Assembly: GCF_009712035.1 (NCBI RefSeq)
Contig: NZ_VILB01000001.1
Location: 216,339 to 280,107, forward strand
Direction of reading: 5' to 3'
DNA: 63,769 nt
Origin: Anabaena sp. UHCC 0187
GTDB lineage: Bacteria; Cyanobacteriota; Cyanobacteriia; Cyanobacteriales; Nostocaceae
Shown here: one piece after another, positions 41,847 through 51,942 of the stretch
How positions within the stretch are numbered: position 1 is the stretch's first letter
How the letters are laid out: the number at the start of each line of letters is the position of its first letter
The notes under the pieces: model-generated
The model's database searches: none
What the model was told of the DNA's origin: nothing
The model's input: only the letters and a program-made list of their open reading frames with translations
Program-made: the position numbers and the translations under genes

Positions 41847-41891
41847 TTCATCCTGTTAATCCTTTAATCCTGGACATCCTGATTCAGACAA
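41847..41891 (-). repeat. dispersed repeat, copy 3 (inverted)
   Basis: The reverse complement (GTCTGAATCAGGATGTCCAG then GATTAAAGGATTAACAGG) matches copies at 39361 and 40229. It lies between the DUF433 remnant and an antitoxin-like gene. Confidence 0.8.
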
Positions 41892-41917
41892 TTATTAATT
41901 AGTATCTAGCAAATAAA

Positions 41918-42190
41918 TCATGCAGCTTCTTCTCTTTGGGCAAAATTATCCTCATCATCAATAATAATAGGATCATCTTGACAACTACCATAAGTTTGTT
42001 CAAAAAAACCAGGAGGCCAGCCTAATTCCTCTGGTGATTTTTGCTGAGATTTACCTTTTGTATCTATATCCTGCTTTTGTGACTTGAACTGTAAAAACTC
42101 AATAAAATTTAAAACCTCCTCCTGTTGTTGAGGCGTTAGATTTTGGACTATTTCTAAAATAGATTTTTGCCTTTCTACTGCTTGAGTCAT
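41918..42190 (-). CDS. DUF2281-like antitoxin
   Basis: The product is 90 residues from the ATG at 42190, which has AGAGGAGG upstream; the longer frame to 42256 is rejected. The segment ILEIVQNLTPQQQEEVLNFI followed by FLQFKSQ is typical of DUF2281-type antitoxins, and the C-terminus is acidic. No toxin gene adjoins it, so it appears to be an orphan. Confidence 0.6.
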   Translation of the reverse strand: MTQAVERQKSILEIVQNLTPQQQEEVLNFIEFLQFKSQKQDIDTKGKSQQKSPEELGWPPGFFEQTYGSCQDDPIIIDDEDNFAQREEAA

Positions 42191-42327
42191 AATTAAAAAT
42201 CCTCCTCTTCTAAATTTACAACTATTGTAGGTTAGGTAGATGCAAGGAAACTCCACACTATGATTTATTTTATCTAATATGTTCGGTTGTGGTGGGATAT
42301 AACGAGAGGGCTAATGCCTGAAATAGC

Positions 42328-43284
42328 TTAAGTCTTGCCTTTCACACCACTAATTTTCAAAACATCACTCATCGTTGCACAGTAATTAGGTAAATTGAAA
42401 CTACTAGGATTAATGGCGTTAGCATAGCTAAAATGACGATAATTCATACAGAATCTATCCCAAGCTGCCATTTGAATACGGAAAACAGCAATAATCACAT
42501 TAGCTAAACCTAAAGATAGAGGAATGCGGAAATAAATCTTTTTACTTAAATAAGCACAAACTTCTTCAATGGCTTGATTAGCAGTTAACGCCGATTGTCC
42601 TAACACAAATCGGCGGGGATCTCCCTGTTGGGGGGGATAATCAATTAAATATTGGATAACTGTAGCAATATCTCGCCCATGAATGAAGTGAAAACTGCCA
42701 TCTGCTTGCAAAAAACGAATGATATTAATATAGTTAGTAACTTCAGGAATACCAGATGTGAGATGAGAATAGGGTTTTTTGTCATCACCACCTAAAACTA
42801 AGGTCGGAAAAACCGTGGTAATTTTGGGAAAAATCGCTAACTTTTCGATTTGATGTAAACAATCATATTTAGAACGGATATAATCTGTGCCAATTTCTCC
42901 CGCTTCCTTGAGTGGTTTGTTTTCGTTATTTAAAACACTCGCAGTGGAAAAATAAATTACCTGCTCACACTTTTCAGGATTTAGCAGGTTCATTAACTCT
43001 AGAGTTTTAAAGACATTAATATCAAAAATGCCCTCACCACCCCAAGAAGTGGCTGTTAATACGGCAACATCAATAGTTTTGAGTAAATTAGAGAATTTAC
43101 CAATTTCCTGCATATCACCCTGAAGAATGGTGATACCGGGACGGACTGTAGTATCAACTTGGAGTTTATTGGGGTTTCTAACCAGTAGATACAATTCGTG
43201 ATTGGTGTTTTCAATTAAGGCTTCACTGATATAGTGACCGACACAGCCACTTGCACCTGTAACTAAAATGCGTTTTTTAGACAT
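42328..43284 (-). CDS. NAD-dependent epimerase/dehydratase family protein
   Basis: This 318-residue extended SDR has the N-terminal ILVTGASGCVGHYISEAL Rossmann motif and a GDMQ segment. The expected YxxxK pair may be YIRSKYD near residue 135. Substrate is unknown; related proteins act on nucleotide sugars or steroid-like rings. It stands between the antitoxin-like gene and a GNAT pseudogene. Confidence 0.82.
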   Translation of the reverse strand: MSKKRILVTGASGCVGHYISEALIENTNHELYLLVRNPNKLQVDTTVRPGITILQGDMQEIGKFSNLLKTIDVAVLTATSWGGEGIFDINVFKTLELMNLLNPEKCEQVIYFSTASVLNNENKPLKEAGEIGTDYIRSKYDCLHQIEKLAIFPKITTVFPTLVLGGDDKKPYSHLTSGIPEVTNYINIIRFLQADGSFHFIHGRDIATVIQYLIDYPPQQGDPRRFVLGQSALTANQAIEEVCAYLSKKIYFRIPLSLGLANVIIAVFRIQMAAWDRFCMNYRHFSYANAINPSSFNLPNYCATMSDVLKISGVKGKT

Positions 43285-43316
43285 AAATTGGGAAATTTTG
43301 ATTAATAATGTGATAT

Positions 43317-43648
43317 CTAGCCAAGTTCTAAACTTGTTACCCCAAAGATGCAGTTCATGGGTAAATCTGGAGTTTCTTTAGTGTACATCCGAGCGGTTTC
43401 AAATCCTGGCTACATTTTGTGACGTTGCACTCAGGCGAGGAAACCGAAGTGCTGGTTGTAAGCAACAGCCGAAATACACCCAATTGGTTCACCGTTTAAC
43501 TCACCTAAAAAAAGCCCTGGGGGTCAGTCTGATAGAAAGACTCAGCATCATAGATGCCTGGATTTCAGCCTTCAATTTTTGCCCATGCAATGGCTAAATC
43601 TACTTCTAAGCTGTTCATGGGACGAATTATGAAAGTATCCATAGTCAT
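43317..43648 (-). pseudogene. degenerate GNAT acetyltransferase
   Basis: Read on the minus strand, the sequence begins MTMDTFIIRPMNSLEVDLAI and has an in-frame TGA where Trp is expected (after KIEG). A frameshift then moves it to FLGELNGEPIGCISAVAYNQ, another stop follows, and a last fragment GFETARMYTKETPDLPMNC remains. These pieces are in GNAT order. The acetyl-CoA-binding middle is deleted. Residual bases between fragments explain the 43285-43760 gap. Confidence 0.75.
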
Positions 43649-43760
43649 AATAGTTTTTTAAATTTTCTTAGTAATTAGATTAACATATTTTTCCTGTTAA
43701 ATAGCATTTAAGTTAGATTTAATTTACTAAATTTTTATAAACTCTGAACATAATCAAGAC

Positions 43761-46700
43761 TTAATGAGATAGACAACGTTGTAAATAAATCTGAGCAATG
43801 TTATCACTAGGATTTATCCGTAAACAAGCTTCAAAACCTTGAATTGCTGCGGCAAAATCTAGACGATAATAATCTTCGCAGGCTTGATTAAAAGTAGATA
43901 AAGTTGCTAATTTTTGTTCTTTAATATCAGGAGTATCAGCATCAAAAACTTCATAAATCGTCACTGTTTCTAATTTACCTTTAACCTTCACTTTATCAAC
44001 CTGACGAATAGCATAATTTTCTGGTTTTTGTAATCGCTGAAAGGTTTGTTGAGAAATTAATAAAGATACCCCATATTCTTTGGTCAAACCTTCAATCCGT
44101 GAAGCTAGATTTACCGCGTCACTAATTACTGTACCATCCATGCGGTTATTTCCTCCCACAGTTCCTAACATTAATAAACCTGTGTTAATACCAATACCAT
44201 TTCTAATTGGTTCTAAACCATAATTAATTCGTTCTTGATTATAAAGGTTCAAGCGGTTTAACATGGCAATTCCTGCTTGAACTGCATCGTCTGCTTCACC
44301 GCTAAACAATGCCATAATTGCATCACCAATATATTTATCAATAAAACCTTGATTTTCAATAATTGCTGACTCCATGCGTGATAAATAAGCATTAATAAAC
44401 TTGAAATTTTCTTCAGGAGTCATTTTTTCAGACATCCTGGTAAAATCTCGAATATCAGAAAAAAGTACAGACATTTCTAACTGAACTTGATCACCTAATC
44501 GCACATCAATAATACTTTCTTTCTGCAAAAATTGTAGGAATTGACGGGGAACAAATCGTTCATAGGCTTTATTCAGTTCTGCCATTTTCTGATAAAATCT
44601 AGCATTTTCAATAGCAATGGCGGCTTGTCCTGATAATAATTTAATAATTTGTACTCTTTCTTCTGTAAATGCGCCAGTAGTGAGATTATTTTCTAAGTAA
44701 ACAATACTAATAAGTTTCCCTTGATTAATCAGAGGTATACAAAGAATAGATTGAGGTTGGTGATTTTGAACATAATAATCATTAGTAAATTGACCTTCTT
44801 TCGTAGCGTTATTTAAAACTATAGTTTCTTGAGTTCTAACTACATATCTAATGATAGATACTGAAAATTTGTTACTGTTTTCCAAAGGCAGAGATTGCAA
44901 AACAATAACTTGATCAATATCAATTTGTCCTTCGGCTTCAATCAAAAATCTACCTTGATGTTCTAAAATCAAAAATCCTGTTTGCGCTCCGGCATTTTCG
45001 ATGAGAATTTTCATTAAACTAGATAATAGTTTATCTAGCATAATTTCCCCGGAAATTGCTTGAGAAGCTTTAATAATGCTGGCAATATCTAAATTAGTAT
45101 TTGAGCCACTGCTGGTGACTCCTACCAATGTTGTATTCTTACTAACACTTCCTTGAGTTGCAGTTAGTAATTGAGGATATTGATTTTCTAACTGTTTAAC
45201 TTTAACTTTAGCACCCCAACGCTGATAATAATAGCGAGCTTCTTGCATATATGCTCTAGCTGATAGCTCTTTTTTTTGAGATAGATAAAACTTAGCAGCA
45301 AGTTCACAAGCTAAGGCAACTTCTTGGATATATCCATTGTCTTTTGCTCCAGCAATAGCTTGATCATAATAATCAATTGCTGCTAACTTTTCTCCTAAAA
45401 CTCGGCATTTTTCCGCTTCTACCAATTGCCATTTATGTAAATAATTCATCGGGGCGTGTTCTGCCCAAAATTGTAACTTAGATTGATTCTCTTTAACTGT
45501 TTGCTGTTGCTTGTCTACCTCATCTAAAGAAGATGGTACAATAGCTAGGGTAATCAGAGAATCATAAAAATATAAACCAGCTTCAATAATTCCGGCTAAA
45601 ATGCCTAAGATATATTGTCTGGCTTGAACCGCATCTGCTGAAGCCTGAATAATGTCTCCCATCAAAAATTGCAATATTGCTCTATACAGATAGAAAGCAA
45701 ATATTCGGTAAATATCTTTAGCAGCAAGAGATTGAGAAACCAGTTGTTCTTCATCCCCAGATTGTTGAAAAGAAATGTTGATTTTTTCTGGATTACCTAA
45801 CAGAAACAGCGTTGTTTCCCAAAGAAGTGAACAATAATTTGCTGTGGTTAGTTGCTGGAAATCAAGTAATTGCTGACGGTATGCCCGAATTTGTTTTTCT
45901 AATTCTGTTAAAGGTTGTCCACACCAAAAGGAATTTAAACAAAATCCATGGCCATTATATCCAACATAATCTAATTGACCTGTTTCTAATCCGGCTTGAT
46001 AGCCAGCCTGATTAATAGCTAACATCAACCGCAAGTGAGATTTGCGATGATGGAGATAAAAGCCAATCATCGCATAGGTAGCAGAACGCACGTTTTTACC
46101 ATCTGCTGCGGATACCATTTGATAAGCTAATCGGCTAAAACTATCCGCTATTGTGACATCCTCTGTAAATATATTCAAAAAAGTTCCGTAAGAAGCATAA
46201 CCAAAGGCTGAAGTAGAACTATTGCCATATTGAATTGATAAACTTACTTGTAAAACAATCACCAGAGGTAACAGGGGAGAAGCAACTATAATACAAACAG
46301 GACAAATACTTGCCGCTACCTGCATAATGGCCAATTTTTCAGTATCTACCATATTTGGTAGGTGAATCAATTCTTCAATAGAGTGATTTTCCATCAATAT
46401 ATTTATAGACTTGATCACCTCTTGAATATGTTGCTCAGAGGGATGATCAGGAATGTCAACTCCTAATTGTTTGAGAATAGATTGACCGATAGAAATTGCT
46501 TCAAAAAACTTATTTTGGGCAACTAATGAATGAATTTTGACAATATAAACACTAACGCGCTCTAAGGCAGTTTCTGCATGATCAATCACGGCATTAAACC
46601 ACCCATTCATCTGTTCAAATTCACCACACAGTGAAGCCAATTCTACCGCTATTTCGTGCAATTTCAAAGTCATTTCATACTGTCGTTGCCAAGCCGAATC

Positions 46701-49046
46701 TCTATTTTCTAACGAATTTAAACCGATTTGGGCATAATCTTTAGCAGCTTGATAAGCGGTAGCATTTCTGGCTTTATGTGCAGCAAAAAGATTAAGTTGT
46801 GCTAGTTCATCGCGTTCAATTTGATTGTTAATTAGCTCAATGCCATAATTTAACTGATTAACTACTCTAAATATTTGTTCATCTATAGCTGTGGATGCGG
46901 TTTGCTGGAGGAGCAATTTGCCAATTTGATAATGAGTAATATTTCTCTCTTGTTCAGGAATTAGAGAATAAGCAGCTTGTTGAATCCGATCATGGACAAA
47001 TTTATATTCGGGTAATTGATAATTTTCTGATTCAGGATCAAGAATTGCTAATTCTATTTCTTCATTACTGCCCAAAGGGATAATTAAACTATAATTAATG
47101 GCTGATTCTAAGTTATCAATTATTTCTCTTAAAGGTTTTTCTATGATTAAACTGAGAGTATTCAGATCAAATTGATTACCAATACAAGCTGCTAACTTTA
47201 ATATCTGTTGTGTATTTTCTGGCAGTTTTTGAATTTTGCCGGACATTAATTCTACAACGTTATCACTAAATCCTCTACTGTTAATTTTCTCTAAATCCCA
47301 TTGCCAATGCAAACTATCAAAGTTAAATTCTAATAAATTTTCTGTATACAAAGATTTCAAAAACTCATTAATAAAAAAAGGATTACCCTCAGTTTTCAAT
47401 TGGACTAAATCAGCCAATTCTTTGATTTGCTCTTCTGGACATTTAAGAGTATCACTAATAATTTTTCTGGTTGTATTTAATGTTAATGGTAATAAATAAA
47501 TGCTATTAATAATTTTTTCATTGCTGGCAATTTCTTCTAATGTTAAGATTAATGGATGGACAGCAGAGACTTCATTGTCTCGACAAGCACCAATTAAAAA
47601 TAATCCTTGTGATGAAGAACTCATCAGCAACTCCATTAGTTTCAATGATGCGCTATCTGCCCACTGTAAATCATCGAGGAATATGACTAGAGGATGTTCT
47701 GGTTTGGTAAAAACTTGAATAAAGTTCTGAAAGACTAATTTAAACCGATTTTGTGATTCATTGCCGCTAACTTCCGTAATTCCTGATTGTTTACCAATAA
47801 TTAGTTCTAATTCGGGGATAACATCAATAAGAATTTGTCCATTGATACCTACAGATTTTAAAATTTGCTTTTGCCATTTCTGCAATTGTGCTTCTGGTTC
47901 TGCTAACAGTTGTTTGATTAATTGTTGAAAAGCATTAACTATGGCACTATAGGGAATATTGCGCTGGTATTGATCAAATTTACCTGATATAAAGTAACCA
48001 CGTTTTTGTGTAATTGGTTTATATAATTCTTGCACTAATGCTGATTTACCAATACCTGAGTAACCGTTAATTAACATCAATTCACTAGAATTGACACTGA
48101 CTCTTTCAAAAGTGTTCAACAAAGTCCCAATTTCTTTTTCTCTACCATAGAGTTTTTGTGGAATTTGAAATTTATCAGATATATCTTGATGAGATATAGA
48201 AAAATTAGCAATACTACCATTGCTTTGCAGTTGATTTAAACATTTTTCTAAATCTGCTTTAATTCCCACGGCACTTTGATATCTTTCTTCAGCAGTTTTT
48301 GCCATCAATTTAAGAATGATATCAGAAACAACTTGAGGAATTTCTGGGTTAATTTGAGAAGCAGATAATGGTTGTTTAGCAATATGCCAATGTACTAATT
48401 CTAAAGCATCTGTTGTGGCAAAAGGTAATTGATTCGTTAAAAGTTCGTAAAAGGTGACACCTAAAGAATAAAAGTCTGTACGATAATCTAAACTGCGGTT
48501 CATTCTGCCGGTTTGTTCTGGAGATATATAGGCAAGTGTACCTTCTAAAACATGAGGATTTTTCAGGATAGGATTTTCTTTAGTTAGTAGGGTAGAAATA
48601 CCAAAATCAATAATTTTTATTTCCTGAGTGTGAAAGTTATAAACAATATTAGCTGGGTTAATATCTTTGTGGATAATATTTTCTCTATGAATTTGAATTA
48701 AGCTATCTGTTGTACCAATGGCAATTTGCAGAAATTCTTTTAAATTAAAAGTGCGATTTTCTATCCATTTTCTTAATGATTCACCACCAAAATCATCAAA
48801 AATAATAATCAATCTATTCTGATATTTTTCTAAACTCAAAGAACGGCAAATTCCTGTTATATTTAGGTTATGAGTAATTTCATATTCTTGTTTATAACGA
48901 ACTAATTCTTCAGGAGTAGGATAACTCTCTTGTAAAAGTTTAAGAATAACTGATTGATTATCTGTGGTACGTTTAGCTCGATAAACTAAAGAATTAGCAC
49001 TTTCATAGATCAGAAGTAAGTTTTGATACCCAGGAATAATTAGCAT
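43761..49046 (-). CDS. Ser/Thr kinase-AAA-GAF-adenylate cyclase multidomain protein
   Basis: The product is about 1761 residues from the ATG at 49046 (an earlier TTG start is less likely). Domains in order: a Ser/Thr kinase (about 5-265; HKDINPANI and DFG), an AAA/PknD-like ATPase (about 300-620; Walker A INGYSGIGKSAL, Walker B VIFLDDLQWAD), a long helical TPR-like region (about 700-1300), a GAF domain (about 1330-1480) and a class III cyclase (about 1520-1690). The cyclase has both metal Asp residues (FSDIRDF, YIGDAI), the Lys in FIDKYIGD, and NLASR, so it looks active. A short TPR-like tail ends the protein. It stands alone. Confidence 0.9.
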   Translation of the reverse strand: MLIIPGYQNLLLIYESANSLVYRAKRTTDNQSVILKLLQESYPTPEELVRYKQEYEITHNLNITGICRSLSLEKYQNRLIIIFDDFGGESLRKWIENRTFNLKEFLQIAIGTTDSLIQIHRENIIHKDINPANIVYNFHTQEIKIIDFGISTLLTKENPILKNPHVLEGTLAYISPEQTGRMNRSLDYRTDFYSLGVTFYELLTNQLPFATTDALELVHWHIAKQPLSASQINPEIPQVVSDIILKLMAKTAEERYQSAVGIKADLEKCLNQLQSNGSIANFSISHQDISDKFQIPQKLYGREKEIGTLLNTFERVSVNSSELMLINGYSGIGKSALVQELYKPITQKRGYFISGKFDQYQRNIPYSAIVNAFQQLIKQLLAEPEAQLQKWQKQILKSVGINGQILIDVIPELELIIGKQSGITEVSGNESQNRFKLVFQNFIQVFTKPEHPLVIFLDDLQWADSASLKLMELLMSSSSQGLFLIGACRDNEVSAVHPLILTLEEIASNEKIINSIYLLPLTLNTTRKIISDTLKCPEEQIKELADLVQLKTEGNPFFINEFLKSLYTENLLEFNFDSLHWQWDLEKINSRGFSDNVVELMSGKIQKLPENTQQILKLAACIGNQFDLNTLSLIIEKPLREIIDNLESAINYSLIIPLGSNEEIELAILDPESENYQLPEYKFVHDRIQQAAYSLIPEQERNITHYQIGKLLLQQTASTAIDEQIFRVVNQLNYGIELINNQIERDELAQLNLFAAHKARNATAYQAAKDYAQIGLNSLENRDSAWQRQYEMTLKLHEIAVELASLCGEFEQMNGWFNAVIDHAETALERVSVYIVKIHSLVAQNKFFEAISIGQSILKQLGVDIPDHPSEQHIQEVIKSINILMENHSIEELIHLPNMVDTEKLAIMQVAASICPVCIIVASPLLPLVIVLQVSLSIQYGNSSTSAFGYASYGTFLNIFTEDVTIADSFSRLAYQMVSAADGKNVRSATYAMIGFYLHHRKSHLRLMLAINQAGYQAGLETGQLDYVGYNGHGFCLNSFWCGQPLTELEKQIRAYRQQLLDFQQLTTANYCSLLWETTLFLLGNPEKINISFQQSGDEEQLVSQSLAAKDIYRIFAFYLYRAILQFLMGDIIQASADAVQARQYILGILAGIIEAGLYFYDSLITLAIVPSSLDEVDKQQQTVKENQSKLQFWAEHAPMNYLHKWQLVEAEKCRVLGEKLAAIDYYDQAIAGAKDNGYIQEVALACELAAKFYLSQKKELSARAYMQEARYYYQRWGAKVKVKQLENQYPQLLTATQGSVSKNTTLVGVTSSGSNTNLDIASIIKASQAISGEIMLDKLLSSLMKILIENAGAQTGFLILEHQGRFLIEAEGQIDIDQVIVLQSLPLENSNKFSVSIIRYVVRTQETIVLNNATKEGQFTNDYYVQNHQPQSILCIPLINQGKLISIVYLENNLTTGAFTEERVQIIKLLSGQAAIAIENARFYQKMAELNKAYERFVPRQFLQFLQKESIIDVRLGDQVQLEMSVLFSDIRDFTRMSEKMTPEENFKFINAYLSRMESAIIENQGFIDKYIGDAIMALFSGEADDAVQAGIAMLNRLNLYNQERINYGLEPIRNGIGINTGLLMLGTVGGNNRMDGTVISDAVNLASRIEGLTKEYGVSLLISQQTFQRLQKPENYAIRQVDKVKVKGKLETVTIYEVFDADTPDIKEQKLATLSTFNQACEDYYRLDFAAAIQGFEACLRINPSDNIAQIYLQRCLSH

Positions 49047-49199
49047 ACGGAAAAACAAATGGCGATAATCATAAAATATCAGAGAATTGCTCAGATACTT
49101 ATAGTATAATTATAATCATAATGCTTCCTGTAGCTTGCTCAAAAATCGGCGAAAAATCATGTTTAAATGCCGATGGGTAAGTCCTATTTAATTAAGAAT

Positions 49200-49222
49200 C
49201 AGGTGGGCATTGCCCACCCAAC
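49200..49222. repeat. short GGTGGGCA/TGCCCACC palindrome
   Basis: GGTGGGCATTGCCCACC is an almost perfect palindrome just beyond the hemE stop codon. It is related to the repeats at 29718-29784 and could act as terminator for hemE. Confidence 0.5.
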
Positions 49223-49225
49223 TGA

Positions 49226-50278
49226 CTAAACCAAAGCGTTGAGTTGCTTTGCGGTTTCAAAGAAGAAAGCAACGTTTTCCTCTGGTGTTTCTGGTAATAC
49301 ACCATGACCGAGATTGAGGATATGTCCCCAGTTGCCGGCTTTGCGAACTGTATCCAAAACGCGATCGCGGATAAATTCCTTAGAACCAAATAACACACCC
49401 GGATCAAGATTACCCTGTACTTTTACGTGCTTACCTAATCTAGCTCTGGCATCTGCCATATCTACTGCCCAGTCTACAGTAATGATATCTGCACCAGAAG
49501 CAGGCATTCTTTCTAAAAGTCCGGCACTACCTGTCACCAACAAAATTAATGGTGTGTCAGGATGAGTTGCCTTAACTTTATCAAACACCATTTTTTGATA
49601 AGGTAGAGCAAAGGTATCATAATCTTGAGGGCTTAATTGTCCCGCCCAAGAATCAAACATTTGCACTACTTGAGCGCCACAATCAATTTGATAGCGCACA
49701 TAATCAGCGATAGAATCAGCTAATTTAGTGAGTAGCTGATGGAGAATCGTCGGATCTGAGAAGGCCATATTTTTGATGATGGAATAGGTTTTAGAACCTT
49801 TACCTTCCACCGCATAAGCCGCTAACGTCCAAGGTGCGCCGACAAAGCCTAACACCGTTGATTGAGTACCTACTTCCTGCCGTAATGCTTGCAAAATCGT
49901 TCTGATAAACGGCAGTGCTGCTTCTGGATCTAAGGGACGCAGTTGTTCAATTTGTTCTTGAGTACGTATGGGCGAATAAATAATCGGTCCCTTCCCTTCC
50001 GCAATATCCATGTCAATCCCCATTCCTGGTAAGGGAGTGACAATATCGGAAAATAAAATTACTCCGTCGGGTTGGAAAGCTCTCCAGGGTTGGAGGGAAA
50101 CTTCGATGGCTACTTCAGGAATTTCTGAGCGATCGCGGAATGAAGGATATTTTTCCCGCAAATCCCGATAAGCTTTCATGTAGCGTCCCGCTTGTCGCAT
50201 CATCCATACAGGGGGACGATCTACCTGTTCACCACGAGCAGCCCGAAGGAGGAGAGGAGCCGTTGAGGAAACACCCAT
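49226..50278 (-). CDS. hemE: uroporphyrinogen decarboxylase
   Basis: This 350-residue enzyme has the URO-D signature [16 protein letters not shown] near the N-terminus and the substrate-binding Asp in [13 protein letters not shown]. It converts uroporphyrinogen III to coproporphyrinogen III in haem and chlorophyll synthesis. Length is standard. It is a single gene; downstream lies a palindrome and the giant kinase. Confidence 0.97.
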   Translation of the reverse strand: MGVSSTAPLLLRAARGEQVDRPPVWMMRQAGRYMKAYRDLREKYPSFRDRSEIPEVAIEVSLQPWRAFQPDGVILFSDIVTPLPGMGIDMDIAEGKGPIIYSPIRTQEQIEQLRPLDPEAALPFIRTILQALRQEVGTQSTVLGFVGAPWTLAAYAVEGKGSKTYSIIKNMAFSDPTILHQLLTKLADSIADYVRYQIDCGAQVVQMFDSWAGQLSPQDYDTFALPYQKMVFDKVKATHPDTPLILLVTGSAGLLERMPASGADIITVDWAVDMADARARLGKHVKVQGNLDPGVLFGSKEFIRDRVLDTVRKAGNWGHILNLGHGVLPETPEENVAFFFETAKQLNALV

Positions 50279-50430
50279 TTAACACTTCGTCCTAAGTCAC
50301 TTTTATATGTCACCATTTAGCTTACCATCCTCCGATTCCCCTTGATACGTCTATCTATACAGGTCTTAAGGTTGCTTGATTTAACTTAATAAAACTTAAT
50401 AGCAAATGCCAGAAGTAAAACCCATATCTC

Positions 50431-50465
50431 TCGTAGGGGTTTAGCACTGCTAAACCCTTACAATA
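50431..50465. repeat. dispersed GTAGGGGTTTAGCA palindromic repeat
   Basis: GGGTTTAGCACTGCTAAACCC is a near-perfect palindrome, a widespread intergenic repeat in Nostocales. No gene is seen in the surrounding 50279-51056 gap, which also holds the two elements below. Confidence 0.65.
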
Positions 50466-50732
50466 TCGGTCTGTTTACGATCAACATAATCATTAATAAT
50501 ACATTCGCCAAATTGAAAAAGGACTTGATTGGTTCATGGGTTGGATTGTTCACGTCAGCGTTGCCAAGCAATGGCACAAAACCCAACAAATTATTTTATA
50601 AGCAGGAGTATTGACAGTTTTAAAATTGCAGCGTAGAGTTATAAATAAGACAGCTAAATAATTACAATATCAAGCAATGCTCTAATGCGTAAGCTTCGGT
50701 GATTGTCTTAGCAGTAGTATTACTTTTTGACA

Positions 50733-50804
50733 AGTCCTGCATTATGTCTTTGTTTGGATATTTATTCCCGAATGAATATTCAGACAAAGATATAATGCAA
50801 GATT
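50733..50804. repeat. 72-bp near-perfect palindrome
   Basis: The arms GCATTATGTCTTTGT (50739-50753) and ACAAAGATATAATGC (50784-50798) pair with one mismatch. Inner arms GGATATTTATTC and GAATGAATATTC also pair. The whole forms one long hairpin centred at about 50768. A 33-codon frame through it is probably chance. Confidence 0.65.
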
Positions 50805-50908
50805 TATCAGAAAATAGTTCTGTTACTAAGACTGAAACTGATTAAAACAGCGAAGCTCAATGAGGGAAAGCCGATTTCTTGGTTTTCTTTTCCACATTGC
50901 TTTGTCAC

Positions 50909-51000
50909 TATAGCGGTTCTCTCTTGAGTCAGATACAAAAACTCGTCCTGGAAATTGGGAAGGAACTATGATCTAGCTCATTTAAATACATACCGCTATA
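50909..51000. mobile_element. MITE-like element with TATAGCGGT terminal repeats
   Basis: A 92-bp segment is bounded by perfect 9-bp inverted repeats, TATAGCGGT and ACCGCTATA. It encodes nothing. The right end is 56 bases before the NYN-domain gene, so it may carry or alter its promoter. A related partial sequence (GAACCGAGAACCACTATA) is seen near 63476-63494. Confidence 0.45.
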
Positions 51001-51056
51001 ACAGATATGTGATTTAACCTGTTGATTTTAATTCAAGAAATCAAGGAATTAATCAA

Positions 51057-51845
51057 ATGACAGTTTCTTCTTTACAAACAACTGAAAAAGCTAAACAGCA
51101 ACAATTGAAAGTTTCCATCTATTGCGATTTTCAGAATGTTCATTTAAATTCTGAGTTATCAACAGAACTACTAGAGTTGGCTGAATCAAAAGGTCGTTTG
51201 ATTACAAAAAAAATATATTATAATTCATTAGTTGACAATCTATCTGGAATCAAGTCCAGTTACGAAAATATCGGTTATCAAATGCTAGATGTTACCTGTT
51301 CATTAAAGAATAGTGTAGATAATCAACTTAAATCTGACGTAATTGATGATATTTGCCAGAATAATGCACCAGATGTGGTTATTTTGGTCTCAGGAGATGG
51401 TGATTTTGCTAATTTGGTTAAAGTTGTCCGAGACAAAAGTAAATATGTCATAATATTTGCTAGAAAAGGCAATCTTAAAAAGAGTTTGAAAGATGTTGCT
51501 AATGAATTTCACTTTATAGATGAATTACCTCAGTTAGTTGGAAAAAAAACTCAACCTCAAACTACTGTCATTAATCCTCAAATTAGTTACAATGAAGCTT
51601 TAGGATGTTTGATTGAAACTGTCAAGCAGACAATAAGCCAAGGTAAACCTACAAATTACAGCTATATTGATAGATTGATGCGTCAGCTTTACCCGAAATA
51701 TCAAGGTATTTCTTCTATCTCTACACCCAGTGGTAAGAAATTTAAGAACTTTACTAAATTTGTTGATGCTGCTGTAAATTCAGGTAAAATCCAAAGGCAA
51801 AATCAGGAATTATTTTTAATCAAGTTAAATGAATTAGCAGCCTGA
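51057..51845 (+). CDS. NYN-domain ribonuclease-like protein with OST-HTH-like tail
   Basis: This 262-residue protein has an NYN/PIN-like nuclease domain: Asp24 and Asn27 in YCDFQNVHL, Asp in SDVIDDI and SGDGDF, the usual acidic set. The C-terminal ~90 residues look like an OST-HTH/LOTUS winged helix (YSYIDRLMRQLYPKYQG, KKFKNFTKFVDAAV). It resembles LabA/DUF88 proteins, which act on RNA. It is followed 97 bases later by rnc, another RNase gene. Confidence 0.8.
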   Translation: MTVSSLQTTEKAKQQQLKVSIYCDFQNVHLNSELSTELLELAESKGRLITKKIYYNSLVDNLSGIKSSYENIGYQMLDVTCSLKNSVDNQLKSDVIDDICQNNAPDVVILVSGDGDFANLVKVVRDKSKYVIIFARKGNLKKSLKDVANEFHFIDELPQLVGKKTQPQTTVINPQISYNEALGCLIETVKQTISQGKPTNYSYIDRLMRQLYPKYQGISSISTPSGKKFKNFTKFVDAAVNSGKIQRQNQELFLIKLNELAA

Positions 51846-51942
51846 TATAGCCTTTAAAACCTAGTTAAATAAACTGGATTTTACCAAAACTACCGCACCT
51901 TGCGGTTTTTTTCATTTTGAACATAGTTAATCTAGAAAACAA

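Noticed and set aside
50743-50844. 33-codon frame MSLFGYLFPNEYSDKD...
   Set aside because: It lies mostly within the long palindrome and has no ribosome site.
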